A DNA stretch of 64,000 nt from Scilla litardierei (GCA_030789695.1 CM061139.1:103958037-104022036); one strand, 5' to 3'; counted from the stretch's first letter, positions 32,964 to 44,651 are shown. Numbers and translations are program-made. The notes: generated from the sequence alone by a model not told the origin.

Positions 32964-33266
32964 CCATCGATTTGGGATTTGCAAGAGATTGGATTCTAAT
33001 CGATGGGAAGGCCTAGATATTCGATTTAGGTTTACAATTGGGTTTCTCTAGATTTGGTTTGCAAGAGATTGGACCAAAGCTAGGATTTTTAATTGTAAAT
33101 CTATACACATATTCGTTTGCAAGAGATTGGACGAATACGAACTATCACAACCTAGATCGTAACTCGAGTTTGCACGAGAGTGGGCTCGAGGGGCGATTGA
33201 ACGATGATGTCGATCCTCATGCTAGTGGCTTAGGTTAGGGTTTGCAAGAGATTGGGCCATAACCTA
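32964..33266 (+). repeat. Array of five constant-loop stem-loops, F 5' LTR
   Basis: Arms (left/right): 32964-32972 CCATCGATT / 32998-33006 AATCGATGG; 33053-33058 TTTGGT / 33073-33078 ACCAAA; 33110-33116 TATTCGT / 33131-33137 ACGAATA; 33163-33168 CTCGAG / 33185-33190 CTCGAG; 33231-33237 TAGGTTA / 33260-33266 TAACCTA. Between the arms each has TTTGCAAGAGATTGG; the fourth reads TTTGCACGAGAGTGG. It lies downstream of the TATA box, so it should be in RNA. Copy in the 3' LTR at 38903-39205. Confidence 0.85.
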
Positions 33267-33927
33267 GGTTTGCTATAGACCGGCAACAGCGCGAGAGCGT
33301 GAGCTTGGTTCTACATTAAGTTGCGACTAGTTCACCTCAACGCAAGTCTAGTAATATTGAGATTCACTATTAACAATGATGCATGACGGTCCGTAGTGGG
33401 GATTCCCTAGCCCTAGACGTCTTTATTTGATTTTATATCCCCATACTTTGCCCGACGATTGTGACAGGATCGCCGCAAGGCAAATTCCCTCTTTTATTAT
33501 ATTGTATTTAAATCGATATTTGACCGATTTCTTTATCATCGACACCGACATCCACCACCATTTCCATTATATTATTCCATAACCATCTCCACCAATAAAA
33601 CCATCATAGTCAAACCAACCTAGGATAGATTGGAGCCAACACCACCTCCCTGTGTTCGATATCCCGCTCGCTGCTACACCGTGCACTTGCGGTAAAACTA
33701 CAACCGTTCTTTTGGGTCACGTCCCGGAGCGATCAAGTTTTTGGCGCCGTTGCCGGGGAGGTGTTTCCGTTGGTACCAATTTGTCACAATTGGGTTGATT
33801 AGACTTTGAAAATAAATAAATAAATAAAAAGGAAATTTTCACCCCTGCCACCATTATTATCATTTATATATTCTTTTGTACCACTGATATCTTTTCTCAA
33901 GGTATTTATCTTTGTTGATCAGGTGTT

Positions 33928-35592
33928 ATGGATAATACTATGTGGACCACAGATTTTGATCAGAATGCTCAGACGGGAGATTACTATTTTGATCAGAGTG
34001 CTCAGATGGGAGAATACTATTATGATCAGAGTGCTCAGATGGGAGAATACTATTTTGATCAGAGTGCTCAGATGGGCGAATACCTTTTTGAGGAGATGCA
34101 CTGGCCCGAGCTTGATGAGAGACAAATGATCTTTTTTGATGAGATGCATGCACACCAGGTTGAAGTGCAAGCCGGGCTTGAAAAGGGTAACCTTCTATTG
34201 GAACGGGTGAAGAGGCAACTTGAAATGAATATGCTCATGCTTAAGGTTGAAGGGATTTCCAAAGATATCAGTTCTGCTTCTTCATTTTATGGGCAAGAAG
34301 CATCGCCAGACTTACTACCAGAGCCAGAATGTGCCGTCGTCGATCCCACTTCCTACGATACATCTATTGCATATGAAGAGTGGATGGACGAAGAGGCAGT
34401 GAAGGAAGCAGAAACTGAGTCATACGCGCAGCCAGAGGAGGACGCATTTCAGAGATTATTGGAGGGTCTCTTGGAGTCAGTGAGGTTCACCGGTTCAGAG
34501 AGCATTAAAGCATGTGATGCATTTGAGCTACGATTTGCAGATTTTGTTATGAACCGTGTCTCAGCTGCAGGAACAATTGAGGAGGACATCCATGTCAGAC
34601 TTGAGGGGGATAGACTATATTTTCAGATTGCTTGCGGGCATTCCCCTCCACATGATACATCCCCACAAGTTGACACACCTGAGCAGCCAGCATCACCATC
34701 CCAGAGAGAGCCTACATTGATAGTTGATGAGAAGGCAAAGGAGCACACTATCGAGCCAGAGCATATTGCCGAGGAGGCCTCACATACGGAGTCAGAGCAT
34801 GCTTTTGAGGAGGCCTTACACACAGAGCCAGAGCTTATCACCGAGGAGGTGGTGCATCAGGACGAGGACACAGCCATTCATAAGGATCCCGAGCACTATC
34901 CTCCTCCATTTGAGCTTCCGCTGCCACCTCATCCTTCCATTGACGCTGAGGACTATCCAACAGAGCTTATGGCTCCCTTTCAGGGAGATCTCTTCACCCC
35001 TTCATCTCCTACATTTGATTTCCCTCCAGTGTATGATGTTTTTTATGATTCATCATGCCTTTTGCAGGATTCATGTACATACGATCAAGAGGTACGATGG
35101 GACGTATATGTGGAGGAGAGCGAGGAGTTAGCACCCATGGAAACATATGAATATGATCAAGGGGTGCACTGGGATGAGTCCGACGATGATGAGGAGCATC
35201 TTGATGGGGTCCACACCTATGATCTAGATTTACCTGAGCAGCATAGAGAAGACACCGTGGAGACAGCTATCACGGCACGTGAGGATATTGGATTATTTCC
35301 AGGGAAGTATCGTCCACCACTATTTATTTCATATATTTCTATTGACGATCCTCTTTGGAATACTTTTATTATGAGGGTGAAATTTTTGCAGCGAACTGAT
35401 GTATCCTATTCTCTGCAGGGTACAGGTGGAGTCCTTGTGGGAATGCTGGAGGATGCATTGCTAGAGTTCGTTAGTGTCCGTGGACATGTGCGCCTGGCAG
35501 AGCCACAGAAGGAGCAGTTGGAGCAGTTGCCTGCACCGGAAAAGATACTGGATCCGCCTTTTGCTATAGGTGATATCAATCCAGTAGTGTAG
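33928..35592 (+). CDS. F acidic repeat protein, unknown function
   Basis: 554 codons from ATG, intact. Residues about 11-53 are four tandem copies of an 11-residue unit (DQSAQMGEYYF), encoded by 33-bp direct repeats at 33958-34089. A helical, charged stretch follows, then a region of Glu-rich repeats (EPEHIAEEASHTESEHAFEE type, residues about 275-315) and Pro/Asp-rich sequence. The last 80 residues (WNTFIMRVKFLQ to LEQLPAPEKILDPPF) align with the end of the E1 ORF. I recognise no gag, protease, polymerase or envelope domain. It sits where gag normally starts, 170 bp after the primer site. Keeping a long frame open in an otherwise empty element suggests recent selection or recent insertion. 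Confidence 0.7.
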   Translation: MDNTMWTTDFDQNAQTGDYYFDQSAQMGEYYYDQSAQMGEYYFDQSAQMGEYLFEEMHWPELDERQMIFFDEMHAHQVEVQAGLEKGNLLLERVKRQLEMNMLMLKVEGISKDISSASSFYGQEASPDLLPEPECAVVDPTSYDTSIAYEEWMDEEAVKEAETESYAQPEEDAFQRLLEGLLESVRFTGSESIKACDAFELRFADFVMNRVSAAGTIEEDIHVRLEGDRLYFQIACGHSPPHDTSPQVDTPEQPASPSQREPTLIVDEKAKEHTIEPEHIAEEASHTESEHAFEEALHTEPELITEEVVHQDEDTAIHKDPEHYPPPFELPLPPHPSIDAEDYPTELMAPFQGDLFTPSSPTFDFPPVYDVFYDSSCLLQDSCTYDQEVRWDVYVEESEELAPMETYEYDQGVHWDESDDDEEHLDGVHTYDLDLPEQHREDTVETAITAREDIGLFPGKYRPPLFISYISIDDPLWNTFIMRVKFLQRTDVSYSLQGTGGVLVGMLEDALLEFVSVRGHVRLAEPQKEQLEQLPAPEKILDPPFAIGDINPVV

Positions 35593-37590
35593 AAATTTTT
35601 ATGCTTTCAATAAACCCGAATCCTCTCGACAGCGAGAGGACCGTATAGATTTGATTGAATAAATATCACCTCTTATGTCGGCAACAAAAATTTTTACACC
35701 CCAAACCCATTATATACATTAATTGCCATCTCCATATTTTGATGTGTCACATCCTTTTGCTCACCACATTCGAGCATTTCTTCCAAGTGAAACCTTGCTT
35801 TCTTATTCGTTTGACTTGATCACGCTTTGCAAAGCCATGCCATTTTTGGTCAAGTCATTTGAATAGGGTTGTTTGGTATAAGCTTGGGGGAAGGCGCTCT
35901 CATGCATCATTGTATGTGCATGTAGTTGCATTAGGATTTCATGTCATTCATTTCATCATTTTTCATTCACCCCCTTATTATTATCGTTGTTCCTCATATT
36001 CTTTCATTATGATCACATTGAGGACAATGTGAAGTTTAAGCTTGGGGGAGTGCATTTTCATGCCATTTAGATGCATCAATTGCATTTTTACTTCATTTTA
36101 GGGTGTTTAAAATTTTTTCAAAATTTTGCATCATCTTTTTGAATTTTCCATCTTATTTTCCTTTTATGTGTGTTCATGCATCATGTTGTGTGCTTGTTTT
36201 TCATTTCTTTCCTCTCTTTTATTTTTTCTTATTTCTTTATTTTTCTTTCTCTTCTTTTGCTAGATTTGTTCCTTATGATGATGTCTCTTATTGCTTTAGC
36301 AACCATCACAATGCCTATTATTCATTGACATGCTACTTAGAGTATTCCATAGTCTTGCTATTCACATGTGCTTGCAAACCTATTTCTCTTGATGACTCCT
36401 CTAAGTGATTGCATGATATTCATTGAAACTGAATGTATGGATTAGTGTTTGGTATGCTTTTGTTGGAAATGCACCAAGATTCACGCATCATTAGTATATC
36501 TGAAGCATCAGTTTTATTGTCTTATTCACCTCCTGTTGCATGCCTGATATGATTGTAAACTTACTGCTTGACTTCACTATTTATTGAAATGATTGAGAAT
36601 ATCCACGCTTACATATGAGTTTTAGTTGAAGTATTATTTTATTGAACCGTTCGTGCACATCTTAGAGTGAACCGAGTGTTACATTATTTCCTTCTCCACA
36701 TATATCTTTTTATTCTCTACATGTCACTTGAGTTCACCTCCTAAAGCTACTTATATCGCATCTATTTCCCAAAAATCCCCACAAAAGAAAAGTTAGCTCC
36801 AAAAAGTCCAAAAAGCCAAAAAGGAGCCAAAAACCAAAAATACAAATCAAATAGCTCCTACAAAAATCCAAAAAAAGAAAAGTGAGAAACAAAGAAAAAG
36901 ATCAAAAAGAAAAAAAAAGAAGAAGAAAAAAAATTGTTTCTCTATCTCATTATTGGAGCCACAAAATACTTGGGAAAACCAAGGCAAAAATCCCATTTTC
37001 CACTATCATATTCCTTTAGATGCGATGCCTCAAGCTAAGCTTGGGGGGTTGAATTCATTTGATCATATGAGTAAGTACGACATTAGAGTGGAGAGGTGCA
37101 CGAATGGGGAAGTTTGATAATGCTGAAACTTAGCAAAATACCTAAGTTATGGAGATTTCTTATGAATTGAAATAAATATGTGAATGCCATGACTCTTATT
37201 CTATTCTCTATTGCATGCTTGGTGTGTATCTTATATGCTTCATTTATAACTTTTGATTGAAAAGTGCATCGCCAATGAATTGTATATTAAATTCTATGAA
37301 ATGCGTGATGTGTATATGAATTGATCGTATGAATTTAGAGAGTCCCTTTTGTTATTCTTAAAAGCTTGCAAGTACCATGTCTAAGTAAGATATGAAATCC
37401 TTATAGCATGTGATTTGTATTTTCCAAGTCATCGTGATGTGTAGCTTATGGCTTGAGATCTGAGAGTATAATCTAGCGACCCCTTCCACTTCGTATTCTT
37501 TTATTTCATTTCCCTTATTTTTCATCTCCCGAGTTCGTCTTTTTTACTTATCTTCCTCGAGGACGAGTAAGAGGTAAGCTTGGGGGATTT
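35593..37590 (+). other. F 3' non-coding region with repeated purine tracts
   Basis: TAAGCTTGGGGG-type tracts at about 35879, 36037, 37036 and 37574; the second follows ATTGAGGACAATG (36018-36030). An A-rich block lies at 36770-36940 and the GAGTGAACCGAG motif near 36665. Athila/Calypso elements are known for repeated polypurine tracts flanking their extra ORF. No gene. Confidence 0.65.
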
Positions 37591-39674
37591 TGATCACTCC
37601 ATATTTTACACATTTTTTCTGCATATTTGCATACCGTTTTGATCGCCCATATCACGCTTTTCACGATTATTCGACAATATTGCGATGCTTTTCACTAGTT
37701 CTTGTTTTTGTCGTATTTCAGGAAATATGGAGCGATTTTGATCGATTGTGAGATCAAGAGGATTTGCGCCCACTCCGGAGTGTCAACCATGGCCCTTTTG
37801 AGGGTTATTCTGCAATGGAAGAGGAGTGGAAGAAGAAAGAACGCCGTAGGAGCGACGGGGGAGAGAAAAGATGAAGATTGGGCATTTTAAGCATGCCACT
37901 CGGCCGAGTGAAGGAGTCACTCGGCCGAGCATTGAGACCCCGCTCGGCCGGCCAGATCGGATACGCAACAGAGATGTATCAGCGTGCACTCGGCCGAGCA
38001 TCGCACGTCGACTCGGTCGAGTGCGGAGACTCCGTCCGCCCGAGTGGCACCCAGACGACGGCAAGCCAAAATGTCCGACTTACTGTAATCCGTCAGTCTG
38101 CCCCAGAAGCCCGACTCGGCCGAGTGACGAAAGCCGTCCGCCCGAGTACCAAATGCCCCTCGGCCGAGTGACATTTGCCACTCGACCGAGTGCTGCCGAG
38201 GACACACGGCGCCCAGATTTTCAGACATCCTCCTACTCTTTTCAAATCTGCTATCATTTCAGCCATCAAATTATTTTTCTCATATTTTTTGTGGATAGTA
38301 GACTTCATGAAGATTCCAACGCCGCCAAGAACGTGCAAATCGGAGGTCGGATGAAATCTGGGGAATTTCTGCAAGTCGACGCTGCAGTGCTGGAATTCTC
38401 ACTCGGCCGAGTGAGCTTTCCCCACTCGGCCGAGTCGTAACTTGCCCAGAATTGAAGTTGTACGCGGACTCCGTTTCGTGCGTGAGTTGGAGGGGATTTC
38501 TAGGGATTTTTGCTAGGGTTTTTTTGGGGGCTATTTAAGGGGGTTTGTAGCCACCATTAGGGGGGTTCCCAAGATGTTTTAGGAGGATTATTTTAGAGGT
38601 TAGGCCATGCCATAGGCCCCCTCTTGGATCAAAAAGCTTGTATTTGGATTGGAATTCTTCATCTAAGCTAAGTATTTCTATTCTTATTATTTGAATCTTT
38701 GATTTTCTATCTTTTTATATGCAAGCAATGGTTTTTATTGATTCTTATATCCTTATTGCTATGCTTGAGTAGATTTGTTGTTCTAGGGTTTGGGGATGAA
38801 CCCTATGGATCTAATTTCATATTTGTGAAGAATGAATTCTAAATTGCTAGAATTGCTAGGAGGTTAGGTTGTGATTGATTTCCTACGGATAGCTAGGGAT
38901 TTCCATCGATTTGGGATTTGCAAGAGATTGGATTCTAATCGATGGGAAGGCCTAGATATTCGATTTAGGTTTACAATTGGGTTTCTCTAGATTTGGTTTG
39001 CAAGAGATTGGACCAAAGCTAGGATTTTTAATTGTAAATCTATACACATATTCGTTTGCAAGAGATTGGACGAATACGAACTATCACAACCTAGATCGTA
39101 ACTCGAGTTTGCACGAGAGTGGGCTCGAGGGGCGATTGAACGATGATGTCGATCCTCATGCTAGTGGCTTAGGTTAGGGTTTGCAAGAGATTGGGCCATA
39201 ACCTAGGTTTGCTATAGACCGGCAACAGCGCGAGAGCGTGAGCTTGGTTCTACATTAAGTTGCGACTAGTTCACCTCAACGCAAGTCTAGTAATATTGAG
39301 ATTCACTATTAACAATGATGCATGACGGTCCGTAGTGGGGATTCCCTAGCCCTAGACGTCTTTATTTGATTTTATATCCCCATACTTTGCCCGACGATTG
39401 TGACAGGATCGCCGCAAGGCAAATTCCCTCTTTTATTATATTGTATTTAAATCGATATTTGACCGATTTCTTTATCATCGACACCGACATCCACCACCAA
39501 TTCCATTATATTATTCCATAACCATCTCCACCAATAAAACCATCATAGTCAAACCAACCTAGGATAGATTGGAGCCAACACCACCTCCCTGTGTTCGATA
39601 TCCCGCTCGCTGCTACACCGTGCACTTGCGGTAAAACTACAACCGTTCTTTTGGGTCACGTCCCAGAGCGATCA
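37591..39674 (+). repeat. 3' LTR of F
   Basis: Same length as the 5' LTR with only a handful of differences. It ends GAGCGATCA at 39674. Three bases (AGT, 39675-39677) separate it from G's 5' LTR, which lacks its own first six bases. Confidence 0.95.
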
Positions 39675-39677
39675 AGT

Positions 39678-41386
39678 CTCCATATTTTACACCTTTTTCC
39701 CGTGGATTTGCATGCCATTTAGATCGCCCAAATCATGTTTTTCACGATATATCGACGATATTGCGATGCTTTTCACGATTTGTTGTTTTTGTCGCATTTC
39801 AGGTGATTTGGCGCGATTTGGAGTGATCTCGAGACGCGCTTACTCTACACAGCCACCGACGACCTCCCTGAGGGATATTTTGCTGTTGGAGAGGAGCGGA
39901 AGAAGAATGGACGTCGCAGGAGCGACGAGGAGGCGAAAACAATCAGATTGGGCATTTTTTGTGTCCCACTCGACCGAGTGGAGGAGCTACTCGGCCGACC
40001 AGCGAGACACTGCTCGGCCGACCCGTTCAGACACGTTTTCCATGTGTACTCGGCCGAGCGACGGAGACCACATCGGCCGAGTGATGATACCACGTCCGCC
40101 CGAGTGCAGTGAAGCCATCGGCCGAGTGACGACAACTCACTCGGCCGAGCCGCCTCCGAACTGAAGACCCTTGAAGCCCACGACTTACTGGAAAATGACA
40201 GGGTTTTCACTCGGCTGAGCGACTTTTGTCACTCGGCCGAGTGCGATGCGCTGCCTGTAGCGAAATTTGCGGAAAACAGGCTGTGCAGGGGCGTTTTGGT
40301 CAGGATTTTTGGACGATTTTTGGGGCTATTTAAGCCCTGTTTTTACCCTAGTTCCAGGAGCCATCTCTTAGATTTTTTGCAGCTTTTTGAGATTACTTTT
40401 TAGCTTTATTATTTTGTGATTGGAGAAGAGAAAAACTTGGATTTTTGTTGGATCAATTGAAGAACTACTTTGGTTTGCATCTCTCTTCCCCAAAAACTCT
40501 ATTTTTATTGTTTATATCATTGTTGTGATGAATTCCATTGTCTATTTCATTGATTATTTTTGTGCTATTGCTATGATTTGTGAGTAGTCTCCACGTCTTG
40601 GGGCGTGGGGATGAACCCTACAAGCCCAATTTCGTATTTGTGGTAAATTGGTAGAAATTGTGCTAGAATCAATAATTAGAGATTAGATTGGGATCGAATC
40701 ACTACGGATGGCTAGGTATTCATATCAATTGGGATTTGCAAGAGATTGGATCCCAATTTGATAGGAAGCCCTAGAAATACGAATTGGGTTGGAGTCGGAT
40801 TTTCGAAGTATCGGTTTGCAAGAGATAGGACCGATACTAGGATCTCCGGTTGCAATTCCGTGCCGATACCCGTTTGCAAGAGATTGGACAGGTAGGAACT
40901 ATCCTAATTTAGATTGTGGACCGAGTTTGCAAGAGATTGGGCTCGGTGCGCAATTGGACGATGATGTTGATCCTAATGCTAGCTTTCCTAGGCTAGGGTT
41001 TGCAAGAGATTGGACCCGACCCTAGGATAGCTATAGACCGGCAACAGCGCGAGAGCGTGAGCTTGGTTCCACATTTAGTTGCAACTAGTTCATCCAAATT
41101 CTCATTCTAGCAATTTTGATACCGACGAACCACATCTATGAAATACGGTGAGTAGCGGGGATTCCCCATTCCCTAGACGTTCTTTATTTGATTTGATATT
41201 TCGCACATTTGTCTGACGGTTGTGACAGGATCGCCCAAGGCAACTCTTTCTATTCTTGAATAGCCAGGTTGATTAGAAGCAAGCACGGTCATTCGTCCTC
41301 CCTGTGTTCGATACCCGCTCGCCGCTATACCGTGCGCTTGCGGTAAAACTACAACCGTTCTTTGGGTGTACGTCCCGGAGCGATCA
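39678..41386 (+). repeat. 5' LTR of G, lacking first 6 bp
   Basis: Starts CTCCATATTTTAC where the 3' LTR has TGATCA before it. Palindrome cluster 39968-40245, CTATTTAAG at 40326-40334, five stem-loops at 40727-41026. It shares its terminal 70 bp or so and its layout with the LTR of F, but the middle differs, so F and G are sister families. Confidence 0.95.
40727..41026 (+). repeat. Array of five constant-loop stem-loops, G 5' LTR
   Basis: Arms: 40727-40735 AATTGGGAT / 40750-40758 ATCCCAATT; 40807-40815 AGTATCGGT / 40830-40838 ACCGATACT; 40867-40873 TACCCGT / 40888-40894 ACAGGTA (one mismatch); 40920-40925 ACCGAG / 40942-40947 CTCGGT; 40987-40999 / 41014-41026, 11 of 13 pairs. Loop TTTGCAAGAGATTGG throughout (second: one change). 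In the 3' LTR (50808-51107) the third hairpin has its mismatch on the other arm, so the ancestor paired perfectly. Confidence 0.9.
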
Positions 41387-41392
41387 AGTTTT

Positions 41393-41409
41393 TGGCGCCG
41401 TTGCCGGGG
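41393..41409 (+). other. Primer binding site of G
   Basis: TGGCGCCGTTGCCGGGG, complementary to the 3' end of tRNA-Asp, the usual Athila primer. The same site in F is at 33742-33758. Confidence 0.9.
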
Positions 41410-41555
41410 AGGCGATTGCGTTTGATTCTTTTTCACCCTAGCTATTTCTTTCTTTTATTTTTAGTTTTTTTATTACCATTATTATTTCCCCTACTATTCT
41501 TACCTAACCCTTCAATGGTACTAATCATCTCTTTGAAACTCTGTTTTCCCTGTGC

Positions 41556-44327
41556 ATGTACACGAGATCTACGGCGGACCCCGAAGCCTTATTATTCGAT
41601 CCCGAGATCGAACGTACCGCGCGGAGACTTAGAGCGGAAAGGAGACAATATCCGGAAGGGCGGTTTATGACCAACCCGGAAACTCCCGAAGAATTGGCGG
41701 TGAGGATGGCGAGAATAATTTCTATTCGCGATAGGCTTCGGCCTAAGACCTCTTCTACTACGTCATCCATTGCCGTGCCGGAGTTGGCAGCCGACAAGAA
41801 CTTCGAGCTAAAGACGGGATTGGTGGTTTTGATGCAACAAGACCCATTTCATGGGAACGCTCATGAGAACCCCCACTACCACATCCAATCATTCTTGTCG
41901 AAGTGCGCCACTTTCCAAATGCCGGGGGTCCCCATCGATGCCATCAGACTGCGCCTCTTCCCCTTCACGCTAAAGGACAAAGCACTCTATTGGCTGAGGA
42001 CGCAAGCTGACGGAGTTTTCACCTCTTGGGACGGGTTGGCGGATGCATTCATTGACAAATTCTATCCACCATCCTAGACGGTGAAGATCCGGAGCGCTCT
42101 CATGTCCTTCAAGCAAGGACCACATGAGACGCTCTATGAAGCTTGGGAGCGATTTAAGGATTTGCAGCACCAATGCCCGCACCACAGTATAGAGGATTGG
42201 GAGCTAGTTCATAGCTTCTACAACGGTCTCCAACCGGGGACCAAACAAATTATCGATGCCGCGGCGAATGGTGCAATCTTGTCAAAGACTCCCGAGGAAG
42301 CTACGGCCCTAATTGAGGAGATGGCCTCAAATAACCAACAATGGGGCGATGAGCGAGGACACCCCACGTCCTCCTTAAAGCCAACTAGCATCTACGAGGC
42401 AAAGGCCGTAGCGGAGCTCACGAGCAAATTCGATTCTCTCCACAAGGTGGTGGAGAGATTGGAGAAATTTATCACTGAGCCCCAAGGAAGCCCATCCACC
42501 TCCGCACCGCCCAACCAAATGTGTGATTGGCAAGACCAATCTCAAGTCATGTACTCGGGAGGAGAGCAAGGAGAAGGATCCTTGGAGCAAGTACAATATG
42601 TTGCGGGGAACCAAGGGTATTGGTCCAATCCGGCCGCAAGAAATCATCCGGGATTCTCCTACGCCAACAATGAAGGAGCTTTGAACCCGCCACAACAACC
42701 GCCTAATCAAGCTCGACCACCACCACCCCAACAACAATACTATCCGCCGAGTGGGCCTCCACAACAAAACTTCCAACCAAAGCAACAAGTTCCACCTTAT
42801 AGGCCTCCCAGATTCAACCAAGGGTGGAGGAATCAAAATCAAAATCCTCCGCAAACTCCACAACGAACCGATTTCGAAACTAGAGTGGAGGCGTTCATGG
42901 TCGAGCAAAACAAGGTGAATGCTACTTTGAAGGCGGGGCAAGAGTCTCTTAATACCGTAGTGGCTCAAATATCGGAGCAATTGGCGTTGCTCAACCGAAA
43001 CACTCAAAGATTGCCGGCGCAACCGGAGCAAAACCCACGGGGCAACACGGGCCACATCAACGCCGTAGTTGCCGTTACTACTAGAGGCGGGAAGGACACC
43101 ACCCCCGCTATGATTCCTACCGAGGAGGCCGTGGAGGAAAGCTTGGAGCCGGTTGAGCCGTTAGTTGAGATTGAAAAGGAGAAGGAGCCACGAGACAAGG
43201 AGAAATCTAGGGCGGAGCTATTAATTGAGGAGAGGCGCTTCATGCCACCGGTCCCATTCCCCCAAAGACTAGCGAAAGCGAAAATGGAGAAAAGGCTAGC
43301 GAAATTCCTCGAGTATCTAAGAGGAGTTAGCCTAAATATTCCCTTCCTTGACGCCATCATCGAGATCCCCACATATGCTAATTTCTTGAAGGACTTGATT
43401 TCGGGGAGAAAGAGGAAGGAGAAGATCATGCTAGCCGAGGAGGGCTCTTGGTTCACCAAGAGAGAAAAGGAGCCGGCAAAGTTTAAAGATCCGGGGAGTT
43501 TTCGGATTCCTTGCACTTTGGGCGGCGTGCCTGTCCAAAAGGCGTTGGTCGATCTTGGGGCTAGTGTGAGTCTCATGCCCCTCTCCATGTTCTTAAAGCT
43601 TAACACCGGGACAAAGTTGAAACCCACCGACATGCGCATTCAATTAGCCGATGGCCGGATAACAAGGCCGGTGGGGATTGCCGAAGACATCCCACTTCAA
43701 GTCCCGGGTGGAATATGCTTGCCATGTGACTTCGTCATCATGGACGTTAAGGAAGAGGGAGACACCTCATTGATACTTGGACGCCCATTCCTCGCCACCG
43801 CCGGAGTCATCGTCGACGTGCGCGAAGGTACCTTAACCTTAAACGTCGGAAACATCGAGGTGGAGCTCCACATTCCCAAGGCAATGAAGCACATGCATTA
43901 CCATGAGGAGCTCGATTATATGGACCTCCTCGATGAGGTGATAGAGGAGACGATTCCTCACTCAATTGGCGCCCTTTTTGATGAAGAATTTGAAGAAGGC
44001 CCGGATTTAGGCCATGAAGACAATAATGATGATTCCCCCGACTTCTCCGCTGATGAAGATGAAGGCGACGTTGATGTCGCAAGGATTCGAGAGCTCTGCA
44101 AGCTCTCGAAATCAAAGTCTCCAAAGAAAGCTCCGCCGGTACGGAAATCGGCATCGCCGGTTAAGCCGTTGACCGGGGCAAATGCTAGCTTGGGGGAGCC
44201 TCCCCCCAACACTATTCGAGACAAGAGACCTCCGAGGGAGCACGCTACGCTGCCACGTCCAAATCCAAGCGCGCTCCCCGGCAAGTTTGACGGGTGCATC
44301 TCATATGCACCAAACATCCCGCATTGA
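41556..44327 (+). pseudogene. G Athila Gag-protease, one in-frame stop
   Basis: About 923 codons in one frame, broken only by TAG at 42075-42077. Athila gag blocks: FLSKCATFQMPGVPIDAIRL, FTLKDKALYWL, DAFIDKFYPPS (stop here), TVKIRSALMSFKQ, ETLYEAWERFKDL, FYNGLQPGTKQ. The zinc knuckle expected before NPAARNHPGFSYANN is not recognisable; only CDWQ remains. A Pro/Gln-rich linker and NPRGNTGHINAV follow. The protease (GGVPVQKALVDLGASVSLMPL at 43527-43586, catalytic Asp at 43551) goes to LILGRPFLATAGVIVDV. The C terminus is acidic, then basic. Gag would form the particle and PR cut it. The stop lies inside the capsid region, so it is more likely damage than programmed. Confidence 0.9.
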
Positions 44328-44651
44328 TTGAAAATTATAGGGGGTCGAGCTCACGACCTAAAACGAGCACTTGTCGGGAGGCAACCCGACGGTTTTTGCT
44401 TTATTTTTACTTTTTTTCTTTATTTTAGTTTTAGAGATTTTTAGTGTTTTGAGTCATCCGACCAAAAATTTTGTGATAACGGGTCCTATTTTTCTTGACA
44501 AGAGAGGAGATAGGTAGATCATCATGAGGAGGTTGAACGTGACGATGAGGAGCGCCCCAAGAAGGCGTTCGACGCTTAGGAGGAGCATGAAATCGACTGG
44601 AGGAAGAAAGACGGAATTTAGAGCCTAAACGAAGACAAACAGCAGAATACA
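44328..44651 (+). other. Post-integrase Athila segment of G, with stem-loop
   Basis: GTCGGG (44373-44378) and CCCGAC (44385-44390) form a perfect stem around AGGCAA. GGGAGGCAACCC followed by a T-rich run is usual after the integrase gene in Athila elements, so here it marks the right edge of the pol deletion. No gene. Confidence 0.6.

Larger units (their letters stand above)
31652..33735 (+). repeat. 5' LTR of F
   Basis: TGATCACTCC...GGAGCGATCA. U3 has about ten CACTCGGCCGAGTG-type palindromes (31955-32500), then a TATA-like CTATTTAAG at 32592-32600. The transcribed part has five stem-loops with loop TTTGCAAGAGATTGG (32964-33266), then a GGCAACAGCGCGAGAGCGTG block also kept in G. Open frames over the palindromes are not genes. 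Confidence 0.95.
31652..39674 (+). mobile_element. F: non-autonomous Athila-like element with one acidic ORF
   Basis: LTRs 31652-33735 and 37591-39674 (2084 bp each, nearly identical by eye, so young). Primer site TGGCGCCGTTGCCGGGG at 33742-33758. One ORF of 554 codons, then 2 kb non-coding with four AAGCTTGGGGG tracts, the last one adjoining the 3' LTR. No gag fold, PR, RT or IN. On the right it is fused to G. Left duplication CGGGC. Confidence 0.9.

Noticed and set aside
42075..42077. Programmed readthrough of the TAG in G gag
   Set aside because: The stop is inside the capsid region rather than at a gag-pol border, and the following bases (ACGGTG) are not a known readthrough context.
42375..43639. 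Long minus-strand frames opposite G gag-protease
   Set aside because: Shadows of a real sense ORF with clear gag and protease motifs.
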